NCBI RefSeq assembly: GCF_026162365.1 | Contig: NZ_JAOANW010000003.1 | Location: 1 to 64,000 of the forward strand | DNA: 64,000 nt | From: Nitratireductor luteus | GTDB lineage: Bacteria > Pseudomonadota > Alphaproteobacteria > Rhizobiales > Rhizobiaceae | Reading direction: 5' to 3' | Shown here: one piece after another, positions 1-9,977 of the stretch | Layout: the number at the start of each line of letters is the position of its first letter | How positions within the stretch are numbered: the first letter of the stretch is position 1 | Program-made: the position numbers and the translations under genes | The notes under the pieces: generated by a model | Seen by the model: the letters and a program-made list of their open reading frames with translations, nothing else | Database searches by the model: none | Told to the model about the DNA's origin: nothing

Positions 1-55
1 CGACATAGGCTGCAAAACGCGATTCACTCGTTTCGATTCCATCCTGGCGATCCAT
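1..55 (-). CDS. Start of an off-edge gene, possibly an IS701-type transposase (partial)
   Basis: An ATG on the minus strand at 55 follows a strong ribosome-binding site (GGAGGGAGCT, 58-67 in plus coordinates) and opens a frame that runs off the left edge after 18 codons (MDRQDGIETSESRFAAYV). The SRFAAYV stretch recalls the N-terminus of some IS701-family transposases, but 18 residues cannot settle that. The 180 bases between this start and the next gene hold no other coding signal that I can see. Confidence 0.45.
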   Translation of the reverse strand, partial: MDRQDGIETSESRFAAYV

Positions 56-237
56 AGCTCCCTCCATTTGAAGCGCGAATCGCCATTGTCGCAATCAATC
101 GTTAACGAAACTTATGACACAGTAAGACTAGAAACCTGTCTCTTATCCGACCTTGCTGCCGGCAGGCACGACTGTTTTCGCCTGCACGGCTTCGTTTCAT
201 CCCATGCGGCCAAGGCCGCCCGGTCGGAGTTTTCCCG

Positions 238-2481
238 ATGCGTACAGCACCCGCGCTTTATGCGCTTTTTGCATTTGCCTTGATGACTGTCCCTAGCCTG
301 GCCGAAGTCAGGCTTCAAAATGAAGTGTGGTCCGTGGAGATGGAGCTTGAGACGCTGGGCATCATCGTCACGCCCGCCGGGAGCGAGCGCCTCACCGTTT
401 CGTCCGGTGTTGAGGCCCGGGCTGTAAGCGCGGTTGAAAGCGATGGCGCACGCGCGGCGTGGTCGTGGGACGAAGGAGCCTACAGGATTGAGATGTCGCT
501 GGATGGCCGCGACCTTTCCGTGTCCATCGCCGCGCGAGACGCCGGAACGCTCACTTTCGTCAGTCAGCCCGCCGATGCGATGGGGCAGGGCTTCATTCTG
601 CCGCGCGCCGAGGGTTATTACGTTCCCCAGGGGGATGCCGTGTGGCGCGACTTCATTCTCGATCGTTTCAGCCCCGTCAACACCAGTCAGGACATGAGCC
701 TGCCGCTGCTGGGCATGGATCGGGGCGCCTATACGCTGAGCTGGATATGGAAGACGCCATTCAACAATACCGTCACCTTCGTGGGTGATGGCGACGGACT
801 CTCCGCCCAGTTCGCGCATGAATTCACCACGTTGGAACCCACCAAAACTCTGCAGATGATCCTGCATCTGGGCGACGGCGATCCCTTGGCGGGCGCGCGG
901 CGTTACAAGCGGCTTTTGATAGAGGAAGGCCGGTACGAGAGCCTTGCCGAAAAGGTCGGACAGCCGGATATGCAGGGAAAGGTTTTGGGCGCCACCCAAA
1001 TCTATCTTTGGAGCAACGGCCCCCTGGGCATGGAAGATGTCCGCGATTGGTCGCGCTTCGTCTCCATCCTGCAAAGCGGCGAAGGCATTGCCGCCGACAT
1101 CACGTCACGCTTCCAGAAGGAAACGCTCGCTGAAATGAAGCGGATTGGAAACCGGCCCAACCGCTATCAGCAGCGGGTGATCCTGGGCGACTTCAATACC
1201 GCGCTGAACGAGATAGCGCGGCAGGCCTGGCAAATCGACGAGCCGGATTGGGACGCTATACCGGATATCTACAGAAATTTGCGACGCGCAGTCGCCGGAA
1301 CCTTCGGCCCGGCGCTCGGCGAAGATATGGAGCGCTGGGGCGGGGCGCTCTCCAAGGCGGCATTCGAGGAATTGCGCGCCAGCGGACTGGAAAAGGCCTG
1401 GATCGGCCTTGGGGCAGGCTGGGAGGGCGGCTTGTGGAATCCGAAAGCAGTCCAGGCGGGTGTCGATGCCGGCTTTCTGATAGCGCCCTACGATTCCTAT
1501 CAAACCTCTCTGCCAAGCGGGGCCAGACCCGATTGGGGCACAACAACGCTGGGCGAGTATGTCTTCCGCAACTGCGGCATCGTCAAAGCCGATGGAACAA
1601 TGAAAAGCGGGTTCCAGCAGAATGGCGTCTACACCGATCCGACATGCGTGCGGCAGACGATGGAGAGCCGAATTACGTCGATCCGGGCTGCCGTCCCTTT
1701 CAATAGCTGGTTCCTCGACGGCAATGCCACCGGCATCGTGTTCGACAATTACCGCGACGGAAAAACGCTTACGCAAGAGCAATACGCCCGCGCCAATGAA
1801 GACGCCGTGCGCTGGATCACCAGGACATTCGGCATACCGGTCGGCTCCGAGGACGGGAACGCCGCTTCTTCAGGGGGAACCGTTTTCGGCCATGGCATGC
1901 AGGTTCCCGTCCTGGGCTGGGGCGACCCGGATATGCAGAAGAACAGGAAGTCGCCGTTCTACCTCGGCGCGTGGTATCCCGATCAGGAACCCGCCGTCTT
2001 TTTCAAGTCCGTTCCGCTGAAGGAGCCCTACCGGACCGTCTATTTCGATCCCCGCACGCGGCTGCCACTCTACCAGTCGGTTTTCCACGGATCGGTGGTC
2101 ACGAGCAATCACTGGCTGTTCGACGCACTGAAATTCACCAATGTCCGCATTGAGATGGAGCTGACACAACTTCTCTACAACGTGCCGCCGATGTTTCATC
2201 TGAGCGAGAATACGCTGTCGGAGAGATTGCCCATCATGGCCCGGCAGGCTGCGTTCTTCCAGCCGCTGCACGAGCGCCTTGGCACGCAGGAAATGACCGC
2301 CTTCCGCTATCGTCCCAACGACCGGTTGCTCCAGGAGACCGAGTTCGAGGACGGCACACGGCTTGTCGCCAATTTCTCAAGCGAGGCAAAGGTGGTGGAT
2401 GGCATCGTGCTGGATGCCTATACGATCGTCGCCATAGCCGACGGTACGGAGGTTTCCAGATACCAGGCTCGCGCGGACTAA
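238..2481 (+). CDS. Secreted glycoside-hydrolase-like protein
   Basis: 747 residues. A Sec signal peptide covers residues 1-22 (hydrophobic core, cleavage after SLA), so the protein is probably periplasmic or exported. The N-terminal third is beta-rich. The centre carries aromatic and Asp-rich motifs (for example WFLDGN near residue 490) typical of TIM-barrel glycosidases, and the C-terminal part looks like a beta-sandwich. It resembles the GH101 / DUF5696-like group, but I cannot assign a family or substrate with confidence. It stands alone on the plus strand. Its stop overlaps the stop of the convergent coxG-like gene by 4 bases (2478-2481). Confidence 0.75.
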   Translation: MRTAPALYALFAFALMTVPSLAEVRLQNEVWSVEMELETLGIIVTPAGSERLTVSSGVEARAVSAVESDGARAAWSWDEGAYRIEMSLDGRDLSVSIAARDAGTLTFVSQPADAMGQGFILPRAEGYYVPQGDAVWRDFILDRFSPVNTSQDMSLPLLGMDRGAYTLSWIWKTPFNNTVTFVGDGDGLSAQFAHEFTTLEPTKTLQMILHLGDGDPLAGARRYKRLLIEEGRYESLAEKVGQPDMQGKVLGATQIYLWSNGPLGMEDVRDWSRFVSILQSGEGIAADITSRFQKETLAEMKRIGNRPNRYQQRVILGDFNTALNEIARQAWQIDEPDWDAIPDIYRNLRRAVAGTFGPALGEDMERWGGALSKAAFEELRASGLEKAWIGLGAGWEGGLWNPKAVQAGVDAGFLIAPYDSYQTSLPSGARPDWGTTTLGEYVFRNCGIVKADGTMKSGFQQNGVYTDPTCVRQTMESRITSIRAAVPFNSWFLDGNATGIVFDNYRDGKTLTQEQYARANEDAVRWITRTFGIPVGSEDGNAASSGGTVFGHGMQVPVLGWGDPDMQKNRKSPFYLGAWYPDQEPAVFFKSVPLKEPYRTVYFDPRTRLPLYQSVFHGSVVTSNHWLFDALKFTNVRIEMELTQLLYNVPPMFHLSENTLSERLPIMARQAAFFQPLHERLGTQEMTAFRYRPNDRLLQETEFEDGTRLVANFSSEAKVVDGIVLDAYTIVAIADGTEVSRYQARAD

Positions 2482-2948
2482 GACGTCTCGGGCTCGGCCG
2501 TGCCGGTGATGCGGGTATTGAAATCCGAGAAGAACTGGGCGGCGAGCTTCTTTGACGTGGACTGGATGAGGCGGCTGCCGAGCTGGGCCATCTTGCCGCC
2601 GACATCGGCCTTTGCCTGGTAGGAGAGGATGGTTGCGTTTGGGCCATCCTCCTTCAGCGTCACGTCGGCCCCGCCCTTTGCAAAGCCGGCGACACCGCCC
2701 TTGCCTTCCCCCGAAATCGTATAGGAATAGGGCGGGTTGAGGTTCTGCAGTTCGACCTCGCCGTTGAATTTCGCCTTGATCGGGCCGATCTTGAGCGAGA
2801 CGACCGCCGCGAATTCCGTGGCGGACTTCTTTTCGAGCTCCTGGCAGCCTGGGATGCAGTCTTTCAGCACCTCGGGGTCGTTCAACCCCTGCCAAACCGC
2901 CTGCACGGGCGCCTCGATCCGTTCCTCGCCCTCGATCAGCATAGCCAT
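2478..2948 (-). CDS. coxG: CoxG-type SRPBCC domain protein
   Basis: 156 residues, one SRPBCC/START-like domain matching the CO dehydrogenase subunit G family: N-terminal IEAPVQAVWQGLNDPEVLKDCIPGCQ-like block, then a GxxGxxAGFAKG glycine-rich loop and a long C-terminal helix. CoxG proteins assist assembly or membrane anchoring of molybdenum hydroxylases. A GGAGG lies 8 bases before the ATG chosen at 2948; an in-frame ATG at 2954 and a further one upstream are too close to it or lack a site. It sits 22 kb from the coxSLM genes at 25.0-28.8 kb, so a partnership is possible but not shown. Confidence 0.8.
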   Translation of the reverse strand: MAMLIEGEERIEAPVQAVWQGLNDPEVLKDCIPGCQELEKKSATEFAAVVSLKIGPIKAKFNGEVELQNLNPPYSYTISGEGKGGVAGFAKGGADVTLKEDGPNATILSYQAKADVGGKMAQLGSRLIQSTSKKLAAQFFSDFNTRITGTAEPETS

Positions 2949-3023
2949 CGCCATTCCCTCCGCATTGCTTTCCAAGGGCTAAACCAGCCCGCGATCCATG
3001 TCCATAAGCCTTCGGGTCAGGAC

Positions 3024-4517
3024 CTAAGCCGCCGCGGATCGCCTTCCCGCCACCGATGCGAGTTCGCGGATGCCCGGCTCGATGTGCTGCAGGGCGATGG
3101 ACGAGATGCCCAGGCGCATGAAAGGCGACGGCCTCTCCGGCCCATCGAAGAAGCGCAGGCCGGGCTCGATCAGCACCCCGCGCTGCACCGCCGCTCGGGC
3201 AAGCTGGGTCGTGTCGGTGCCCGCAGGGCCGCGCAGCCAGAGCGAGGTGCCACCCGGTACATCGGCCGCCTGCCAATCGGGCATATAGTCCCGGATCGCT
3301 CCGACGAGGCGTTCGCGGCGTTCCTCGAACGCGGAGGAGAGCCGGCGCACGAGTGCGTCGTGATGACCGAGTGACAGGAACAGGGCGACGGCGCGCTGGT
3401 TGTTCGCCGGCGGGTGACGCAGCATGAAGCGGCGCAGCGCCCGTAACTCGGCCACGAGTTCGGCGGGGGCGACGATATAGCCGAGCCGCAGGCCCGGCGC
3501 GAGCGTCTTCGACATGGAGCCGACATAGATGACGCGGCCAGTATGATCGAGACCCTTGAGCGCTTCCTGCGGGGTCTCGTCGGCAAGCTGGCTGTCATAA
3601 TCGTCTTCGATCACGATCCAGTCATTGGCTTCCGCCTTTTGCAGCAACGCATCGCGCCGAGCACGGCTGAGCGGCATCATCGTGGGGCAATGATGGCTCG
3701 GCGTGGTGAACACGAAATCGGCATTGTGCGGGATGCGGTCGAGGTCGATCCCGTCATTGTCGACCGGAACGGGCAGTGTTTCGGCGCCGGCAAGCCGGAA
3801 GATCGAGCGGGCGTCCGGATAGCCGGGATTCTCCATCGCCACGCGCGCCCCGCGCTGCATAAGCAGCGTCGACAGCATGTAGAGCGCGTGCTGTGCCCCC
3901 AGCGTGACGATGATCTCGTCGGGATTGGCGAAGATGCCGCGCCGTGGCAGGAGCCGGGCCTGAATCTGCTCGATCAAAAGCGGATCGTCCTTGTCGACCA
4001 TGTCGGCCGCCCAGTTGCGGATCTCCAGGACCGCCAGCGCCATGCGGTTGCACTCGCGCCACTCGGCGGTGGGAAAGAGCGTCGGGTCGAACTGGCCGTA
4101 GACGAAGGGGTAGGACGACTGCATCCAGTTCTCGTTCTTGGGCGCATCCGGCATTTCGCTGGCGAACACCTGGCGCCGCGCTTTCCAGTCGATCTGGTTG
4201 GTGCTGCGCGCGCCCTTGCGGGGCGGGCGGGGCGGGGCCGCCAGGACCTCCGGATTGACGAAGTGGCCGCGCCTTTCCCTGGCGATCAGAAACCCCTGGT
4301 CGACCAGTTGCTGGAAGGCCAGCACGACCGTCCCGCGCGCCACGCCCAGTTTGTCGGCAAGGATGCGGCAGGACGGCAGCGGCATCGACGGAGCGATCTG
4401 CCGGTCGAGAATGGCCGATACGATCGCCTGGCGAATCTGCGCCTGGAGCGTCTGGCCCGAATCAGGGGAAATCTTGAAAAGGCCCGCCCAAAGGGCGGTA
4501 TCGTTGCGTATTGGCAT
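3024..4517 (-). CDS. MocR-family transcriptional regulator (GntR HTH plus aminotransferase fold)
   Basis: 497 residues. Residues ~1-80 form a GntR winged helix (PSCRILADKLGVARGTV recognition region). Residues ~115-480 are a class I/II aminotransferase fold with the PLP lysine in SMSKT (about Lys337) and a downstream Arg-rich PLP-phosphate region (GLRLGY). MocR/PdxR regulators use PLP or an amino compound as effector. The start at 4517 is preceded by AGAGGAAA at good spacing; the open frame extends 25 codons further but without a ribosome site. It is divergent from pgi; its target is unknown, and such regulators often control a neighbouring or divergent gene. Confidence 0.88.
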   Translation of the reverse strand: MPIRNDTALWAGLFKISPDSGQTLQAQIRQAIVSAILDRQIAPSMPLPSCRILADKLGVARGTVVLAFQQLVDQGFLIARERRGHFVNPEVLAAPPRPPRKGARSTNQIDWKARRQVFASEMPDAPKNENWMQSSYPFVYGQFDPTLFPTAEWRECNRMALAVLEIRNWAADMVDKDDPLLIEQIQARLLPRRGIFANPDEIIVTLGAQHALYMLSTLLMQRGARVAMENPGYPDARSIFRLAGAETLPVPVDNDGIDLDRIPHNADFVFTTPSHHCPTMMPLSRARRDALLQKAEANDWIVIEDDYDSQLADETPQEALKGLDHTGRVIYVGSMSKTLAPGLRLGYIVAPAELVAELRALRRFMLRHPPANNQRAVALFLSLGHHDALVRRLSSAFEERRERLVGAIRDYMPDWQAADVPGGTSLWLRGPAGTDTTQLARAAVQRGVLIEPGLRFFDGPERPSPFMRLGISSIALQHIEPGIRELASVAGRRSAAA

Positions 4518-4687
4518 AGGCTTTCCTCTCGCGGCGCGGAGCCTAACGCCACGGAACTTGAACCGCAAGTCTGGCACAAGCCATTGCGCCAAACTCCTTT
4601 TCCGGCGCGCCTTTTCTTTTCACGAAGCACGCCCTAGTTTTGCGCGGCTACCGGTATTAGGTCTTTCGCCAATATGAGGTCTTTCGA

Positions 4688-6322
4688 ATGAGCGCATTCA
4701 CAACCGCGCTGGACGCATTGCGCAGGCATCGCGAGGAACACCGGGATTTCGACCTGCGGGAGGCGTTCCGGGACGAGCCCGCGCGGTTCGAGCGGTTTTC
4801 GGCACGCTTCGACGACATGCTGCTCGACTATTCCAAATGCGCGGTGACCGAAGAGACCTTCCTGCTTCTTGAGAACCTGGCCACGGCAGCAGGGCTGGAG
4901 GAGCGGCGCGATGCCATGTTCGAGGGCCGCCGGATCAATGTCACGGAAGACCGCGCGGTTCTGCACACGGCGCTGCGCTCTGCCTCCGGCGCTTCGATCC
5001 GCCTGGATGGCCATGAGATCTCGCAGGACGTGGAAGCCGTGCTGGCGGCGATGGCCCGCTTCGCCGAAGGCGTGCGCGACGGCGCCTTGAAAGGGGCGAC
5101 CGGCAAGGCTTTCACCGATGTCGTCAATATTGGCATCGGCGGATCGGACCTTGGCCCGGCGATGGCGACGCTGGCGCTCGCGCCCTATCACGACGGGCCC
5201 CGGCTGCATTATGTCTCCAATATCGACGGCGCGCATATTGCCGACACGCTCAAGGGACTGGCGCCGGAGACGACGCTGTTCATCGTCGCCTCGAAGACCT
5301 TCACCACAATCGAGACCATGACCAATGCCGAGACGGCGCGGAGGTGGGTAAAGGAGGCGCTGGGCGCGGAGGCGGTCGGCACCCATTTCGCCGCCGTTTC
5401 GACGGCGCTCGACAAGGTTGCCGCCTTCGGCATCGACATCGATCGCGTCTTCGGCTTCTGGGACTGGGTGGGAGGGCGCTATTCCCTCTGGTCCGCCATC
5501 GGCCTGCCGATCATGATCGCCATAGGGTCCGAGGACTTCCGCCGTTTCCTGCAGGGGGCGGAGGCGGTCGACAACCATTTCCGGGTCGAGCCGCCGCGCC
5601 AGAACCTGCCGGTTCTGCTCGGCCTCATCGGCTATTGGCACCGCGTTGCCTGCGCCTATCCCGCCCGCGCTGTCATTCCCTACGACCAGCGGCTTGCCCG
5701 CCTGCCGGCCTATCTGCAGCAGCTTGACATGGAATCGAACGGCAAGCGGGTAACCCTCGACGGCGCGCCGGTGGAGACGGCCACCGGTCCGCTGGTATGG
5801 GGCGAGCCCGGCACCAACGGCCAGCACGCCTTCTTCCAGCTTCTGCATCAGGGCACCGACGTCATCCCGGTGGAGTTCATCCTGGCGGCCAACGGGCACG
5901 AGCCGGCGCTGAAGCACCATCACGACCTCCTTGTCGCCAACTGTCTGGCGCAATCGGAAGCCCTGATGCGGGGGCGTACGCTGGAGGAGGCGACGGCGCA
6001 GCTCATCGCCCGCGGCATGGACAAGGCGAGGGCGGCCGAACTCGCACCGCACCGCGTCTTCCCCGGCAACCGCCCGAGCGTCACCATCGTCTACGACAAG
6101 CTCGACCCCTTCACGCTCGGCCGCCTGATCGCGCTCTACGAGCACCGCGTGTTCGTGGAAGCCACGCTCTACGGCATCAACGCTTTCGACCAGTGGGGTG
6201 TCGAGCTCGGCAAGGAACTGGCGACGGAGCTATTGCCGGTGGTGCAGGGCGACAGGGACGCCTCCGGCCGCGACGCATCGACGGCGGGGTTGGTGGCGCA
6301 TGTCGCGGGGCTGCGGGAGTAG
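4688..6322 (+). CDS. pgi: Glucose-6-phosphate isomerase
   Basis: 544 residues, normal for the bacterial enzyme. It interconverts glucose 6-phosphate and fructose 6-phosphate in the cytosol. Both PGI signatures are visible: [14 protein letters not shown] near residue 258 and [19 protein letters not shown] near 480. The sugar-phosphate-binding GIGGSDLGP and SKTFTT loops and the catalytic Glu in ESNGK are also present. The start has GAGG 8-11 bases upstream. The 10-base sequence AGGTCTTTCG occurs twice just before the ATG (4659-4668 and 4677-4686). It is monocistronic, convergent with the dpp operon, whose last gene ends 20 bases downstream. Confidence 0.97.
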   Translation: MSAFTTALDALRRHREEHRDFDLREAFRDEPARFERFSARFDDMLLDYSKCAVTEETFLLLENLATAAGLEERRDAMFEGRRINVTEDRAVLHTALRSASGASIRLDGHEISQDVEAVLAAMARFAEGVRDGALKGATGKAFTDVVNIGIGGSDLGPAMATLALAPYHDGPRLHYVSNIDGAHIADTLKGLAPETTLFIVASKTFTTIETMTNAETARRWVKEALGAEAVGTHFAAVSTALDKVAAFGIDIDRVFGFWDWVGGRYSLWSAIGLPIMIAIGSEDFRRFLQGAEAVDNHFRVEPPRQNLPVLLGLIGYWHRVACAYPARAVIPYDQRLARLPAYLQQLDMESNGKRVTLDGAPVETATGPLVWGEPGTNGQHAFFQLLHQGTDVIPVEFILAANGHEPALKHHHDLLVANCLAQSEALMRGRTLEEATAQLIARGMDKARAAELAPHRVFPGNRPSVTIVYDKLDPFTLGRLIALYEHRVFVEATLYGINAFDQWGVELGKELATELLPVVQGDRDASGRDASTAGLVAHVAGLRE

Positions 6323-6341
6323 ACCTCGCGGCGTCTCCCGC

Positions 6342-7169
6342 TCAAGCCGCCTTCGCCGCCAGCCGTTTCCTGATGCTCTCGACATCGGCGCGCGGGGTCG
6401 CTGCGAACAGCGTTTTCGTATAGTCGTGCTGCGGGTTCTGGAACACCTCGTCCCGCGTGCCGTATTCCACCGCCTCGCCGAAATACATCACCATCACCTC
6501 GTCGGCGATGTAGCGAACCACCGAAAGGTCATGGCTGATGAAGACGAAGGTGAGGCCGAACTCGTCCTGCAGGTCCGCCAGAAGGTTCAGTACTTGCGCC
6601 TGTACCGACAGGTCGAGCGCTGAGACGGGCTCGTCGAGCACCAGCAGGCGCGGGTTGAGCATGAGGGCGCGGGCGATGGCGATGCGCTGGCGCTGCCCGC
6701 CGGAGAACATGTGCGGATAGCGGTTGAAGTGCTCGGGCTGCAGGCCGACCTTGGTCAGCATCGCCATGGCGCGTTCGCGCCGCTCGGCCTCCGGCACGTT
6801 CTCGTTGATGATCAGCGGCTCCATCAGCACATCGCCGATCTTCTGGCGCGGGTTGAGCGAGCCGTAGGGGTTCTGGAAGACTATCTGCACCTTGCGGCGC
6901 ATCTCGCTATCGAGCCGCTTCTTCGTTATGTCGACCTTGGCACCGTCGATCAGCAGTTCGCCCGATGTCGGTGCGTCAATCATGGTGATGATGCGCGCCA
7001 GCGTGGACTTGCCGCAGCCTGATTCGCCGACGATGGCCAACGTCTTGCCCTTCTCCAGCGTCAGGTCGATGCCCTTGAGCGCATTGATAGTGCGGCCAGC
7101 GCCGAACAGGCCGCCGCCGATATGATAGTCGCGGGTGATCCCGCGGGTTTCCAGGACGATCTCGCTCAT
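6342..7169 (-). CDS. dppF: Dipeptide ABC transporter ATP-binding protein DppF
   Basis: 275 residues. Cytoplasmic ATPase subunit of a peptide/nickel-type importer. Walker A GESGCGKST, ABC signature FSGGQRQR, Walker B LLVLDEP and the H-loop (FISHDL) are intact. It is the last gene of the five-gene dppABCDF operon. Its ATG overlaps the dppD stop (ATGA, 7166-7169), so the two ATPases are translationally coupled, as expected for a heterodimeric nucleotide-binding pair. It has a short C-terminus, with only a partial oligopeptide C-terminal extension. Confidence 0.92.
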   Translation of the reverse strand: MSEIVLETRGITRDYHIGGGLFGAGRTINALKGIDLTLEKGKTLAIVGESGCGKSTLARIITMIDAPTSGELLIDGAKVDITKKRLDSEMRRKVQIVFQNPYGSLNPRQKIGDVLMEPLIINENVPEAERRERAMAMLTKVGLQPEHFNRYPHMFSGGQRQRIAIARALMLNPRLLVLDEPVSALDLSVQAQVLNLLADLQDEFGLTFVFISHDLSVVRYIADEVMVMYFGEAVEYGTRDEVFQNPQHDYTKTLFAATPRADVESIRKRLAAKAA

Positions 7170-8020
7170 GGCCGTGCTCCCGTGTAGGGGGCGTCGTCGA
7201 GGGAGAAATCGACCATCGTGGGCAGACGGTCGCCTGTGGCATTTTCAGGCAGGGCCGCAAGCAGCGCCCTGGTGTAGGCGCTCTTGGGGTTCTCGAAGAG
7301 CGAAAGCACGTCGGCCTCCTCCATCTTCCTGCCCTTATACTGCACGACCACCCGGTCGGCGGTCTCGGCCACCACGCCCATGTCGTGGGTGATCATGATC
7401 ATGCCCATGCCTTTTTCTGCCTGGATCGAGACCAGGAGGTCGAGGATCTGCCGCTGGATCGTCACGTCGAGCGCCGTGGTCGGCTCGTCGGCGATCAGGA
7501 GTTTTGGGTTGCAGGCGATGGCCATGGCTATCATCACGCGCTGGCACTGGCCGCCCGACATCTGGTGCGGGAAGGCGCCCAGCCGGTCCGACGCGTTGGG
7601 CAGACCCACCGCCTCGAACAGCTCCACGGTGCGGTCGCGGCGCTGGCGGTTGTTGAGGTCCGTGTGCATCTTCAGCGTTTCGTCGATCTGGAAGCCGACG
7701 GTGAAGCACGGATTGAGGCTGGCCACCGGCTCCTGAAAGATCATCGCCATGTCCTTGCCGACGATGCGCCTGCGCTCCGCCGGGGGCAGGTTGAGAATGT
7801 CCCTTCCCAGAAAGGTGATTGAGTCGGCCGTCACCTTGGCGGTCCATGGCAGCAGCCCCATCACCGCCAGCATGGAGACCGACTTGCCCGAGCCCGATTC
7901 GCCGACGATGGCGAGCACTTCACGCTCGGTCACCGAGAGCGATACACCGTCGACCGCCCGCAGCGTTCCGCCAGCGGTATCGAATTCCACGGTAAGGTTC
8001 TTGATGTCCAATAGGGCCAT
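7166..8020 (-). CDS. dppD: Dipeptide ABC transporter ATP-binding protein DppD
   Basis: 284 residues. Cytoplasmic ATPase with Walker A GESGSGKS, signature MSGGQCQR (one substitution from the usual Q-R-Q-R pattern), Walker [13 protein letters not shown] and H-loop ITHDM. The start at 8020 (MALLDIKNLTVEF) is 2 bases after the dppC stop; a much longer open frame upstream in the same phase is an out-of-frame shadow of dppC. At 284 residues it is shorter than the roughly 325 of enterobacterial DppD, because the C-terminal oligo-HPY extension is reduced. Confidence 0.92.
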   Translation of the reverse strand: MALLDIKNLTVEFDTAGGTLRAVDGVSLSVTEREVLAIVGESGSGKSVSMLAVMGLLPWTAKVTADSITFLGRDILNLPPAERRRIVGKDMAMIFQEPVASLNPCFTVGFQIDETLKMHTDLNNRQRRDRTVELFEAVGLPNASDRLGAFPHQMSGGQCQRVMIAMAIACNPKLLIADEPTTALDVTIQRQILDLLVSIQAEKGMGMIMITHDMGVVAETADRVVVQYKGRKMEEADVLSLFENPKSAYTRALLAALPENATGDRLPTMVDFSLDDAPYTGARP

Positions 8021-8022
8021 GG

Positions 8023-8958
8023 TCACGACCTCTTCAGCTTGGGATCGAGCGCATCGCGCAGTCCGTCGCCCATCAGATTGATGGCCAGAACGGTGATCAG
8101 GATGGCAAGACCCGGGAAGGTGACGACCCACCAGGCGCGCAGGATGAACTCGCGCGCTTCGGCCAGCATGGTGCCCCATTCCGGTGTCGGTGGCTGCGCA
8201 CCCATGCCCAGAAAGCCGAGCGCCGCCGCATCGAGGATGGCGGTGGAGAAGGAGAGCGCGGCCTGAACGATGAGCGGCGCGGTGCAATTGGGCAGGATGG
8301 TCTTGAACATCAGCCGGAGATTGCTCGCGCCCGCCACACGCGCAGCAGTGACATATTCCCGGCCCTTTTCGCCCATCACGGCGGCGCGTGTGAGGCGCAC
8401 ATAGTGCGGTTGCTGCACCAGCGCGATGGCGATCATCGCGTTGACGAGACCCGGCCCCAGGATGGCGACGAGAACCAACGCCAGGAGCAGCGATGGAAAC
8501 GCCAGGATGATGTCCATCATGCGCATGATCACCGTGTCGATGGCGCCGCGGAAATATCCCGCCACCAGGCCGACGATGATGCCGACGGAGACGGCCACCG
8601 ACACGACGACGACGCCGATGAACAGCGAGAAGCGTGCGCCATAGATGAGACGCGAAAGGAGATCCCGTCCGACGGCATCCGTGCCGAGGATGAAGGACCA
8701 GCTTCCGGCGGTCTCCCATGCGGGCGGCAACAGGAAGGCCCCCCGGTTCTGCACGCTCGGACTGTGTGGCGCGATGAGCGGCGCGAGCACGGCGATGACG
8801 ACGATCGCGGCAAAAATGTAAAGCCCGATGACAGCGCCGCGGTTCTGGCTGAAATAGTACCAGAACTCCGCAAGCCGGGCCCGCCTCGTGACGGCGATGA
8901 CCGTGCCGCCTTCGAGACCGACGGCGGCATTCGGATCTTTGGTGTTCGTGGTGGCCAT
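8023..8958 (-). CDS. dppC: Dipeptide ABC transporter permease DppC
   Basis: 311 residues. Inner-membrane permease with a TM helix near residue 35-55, a periplasmic loop carrying GTDAVGRDLLSRLIYGARFSL, and five more TM helices. The EAA coupling loop (AARVAGASN...ILPN) contacts the ATPases. It ends in the family hallmark LMGDGLRDALDPKLK. The start MATTNTKDPNAAVG at 8958 lies 2 bases after the dppB stop. It forms a heterodimeric channel with DppB. Confidence 0.93.
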   Translation of the reverse strand: MATTNTKDPNAAVGLEGGTVIAVTRRARLAEFWYYFSQNRGAVIGLYIFAAIVVIAVLAPLIAPHSPSVQNRGAFLLPPAWETAGSWSFILGTDAVGRDLLSRLIYGARFSLFIGVVVVSVAVSVGIIVGLVAGYFRGAIDTVIMRMMDIILAFPSLLLALVLVAILGPGLVNAMIAIALVQQPHYVRLTRAAVMGEKGREYVTAARVAGASNLRLMFKTILPNCTAPLIVQAALSFSTAILDAAALGFLGMGAQPPTPEWGTMLAEAREFILRAWWVVTFPGLAILITVLAINLMGDGLRDALDPKLKRS

Positions 8959-8960
8959 GG

Positions 8961-9965
8961 CTAATGCCTGATTCTTGGATTGATCAGACCGTAGAGCAGG
9001 TCCACGATCAGGTTCACGATCATTATGATGGCGGCGATCAACAACAGCCCGCCCTGCACCACCGCGTAATCGCGCTTGAAAACGCTGTCGACCATCCATT
9101 TGCCGATACCCGGCCATGAGAAGATCGTCTCGGTGAGGATCGCGCCGGCCAGGAGAACGCCGACCTGAAGGCCGATGGTCGTGACCACCGGGATCAGTGC
9201 GTTGCGCAGGGCATGGAGCCCGATAACGCGCAGCGGCGGCAGGCCCTTGGAGCGCGCGGTGCGCACATAGTCTTCACCCAGGACCTCCAGCATGGCCGAG
9301 CGCGTCTGCCGCGCAATGACGGCGAGCGGGATAGTGGCAAGCACCACCGTGGGCAGGACGAGATGCGAGACGGCTGATCTGAAGGCGCCGTCCTGGCCGG
9401 AAAGCAGGCTGTCGATGAGCATGAAGCCGGTGGTGGACGGGAAATAGTAGAGGAGCGAAATGCGGCCGGAAACCGGAGTCCACTGCAGGATGCCGGAGAA
9501 CAGGATGATCAGCAGGAGGCCCCACCAGAAGATCGGCATGGAATAGCCTACCAGCGCCGTGCCCATGACGGACTGATCGAGCCACGAGCCGCGCCGGACG
9601 GCGGCGATGATGCCGACCGGGACGCCGACGATGATGGCCAGAAGGATGGCGCAGAGCGACAGTTCCAGCGTTGCCGGGAAAAGCGTCAGGAACTCCTGAA
9701 GGACAGGGCGCTTGGTCACGATCGACGTGCCGAAATCGCCCTGCAGCAGGTCAGTCAGATAGGTGAAATACTGCATGACCAGCGGCTGGTCGAAACCGTA
9801 GAGCGCCCGCAATTGCTGGTAACGCTCCTCGGTCATGCCTCGCTCGCCGGCAAGCAGCATGATGGGATCGCCCGGCAAAAGGCGGATGAACGAGAAGGCG
9901 ACGATGGAGACCCCGATGAAGGTCGGGATCAGCAGCGCCAGCCGCGACAGAAAGAAACGGAACAT
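8961..9965 (-). CDS. dppB: Dipeptide ABC transporter permease DppB
   Basis: 334 residues with six predicted TM helices. It begins MFRFFLSRLALLIPTFIGVS, the canonical DppB/OppB first helix. It shows LPGDPIMLLAG, the EAA-loop (YVRTARSKGLP...HALRNALIPV) and the C-terminal IFSWPGIGKWMVDSVFKRDY motif. Inner-membrane half of the channel with DppC. It lies 61 bases after dppA; that gap contains a perfect 12-bp hairpin (separate entry) that may set lower permease expression. Confidence 0.94.
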   Translation of the reverse strand: MFRFFLSRLALLIPTFIGVSIVAFSFIRLLPGDPIMLLAGERGMTEERYQQLRALYGFDQPLVMQYFTYLTDLLQGDFGTSIVTKRPVLQEFLTLFPATLELSLCAILLAIIVGVPVGIIAAVRRGSWLDQSVMGTALVGYSMPIFWWGLLLIILFSGILQWTPVSGRISLLYYFPSTTGFMLIDSLLSGQDGAFRSAVSHLVLPTVVLATIPLAVIARQTRSAMLEVLGEDYVRTARSKGLPPLRVIGLHALRNALIPVVTTIGLQVGVLLAGAILTETIFSWPGIGKWMVDSVFKRDYAVVQGGLLLIAAIIMIVNLIVDLLYGLINPRIRH

Positions 9966-9977
9966 GTAATAACGATC

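Noticed and set aside
137-148. CTGTCTCTTATC, similar to Tn5-type outer ends
   Set aside because: Only the first 11-12 bases match, and the orientation would place an element to the right, where an ordinary gene begins.
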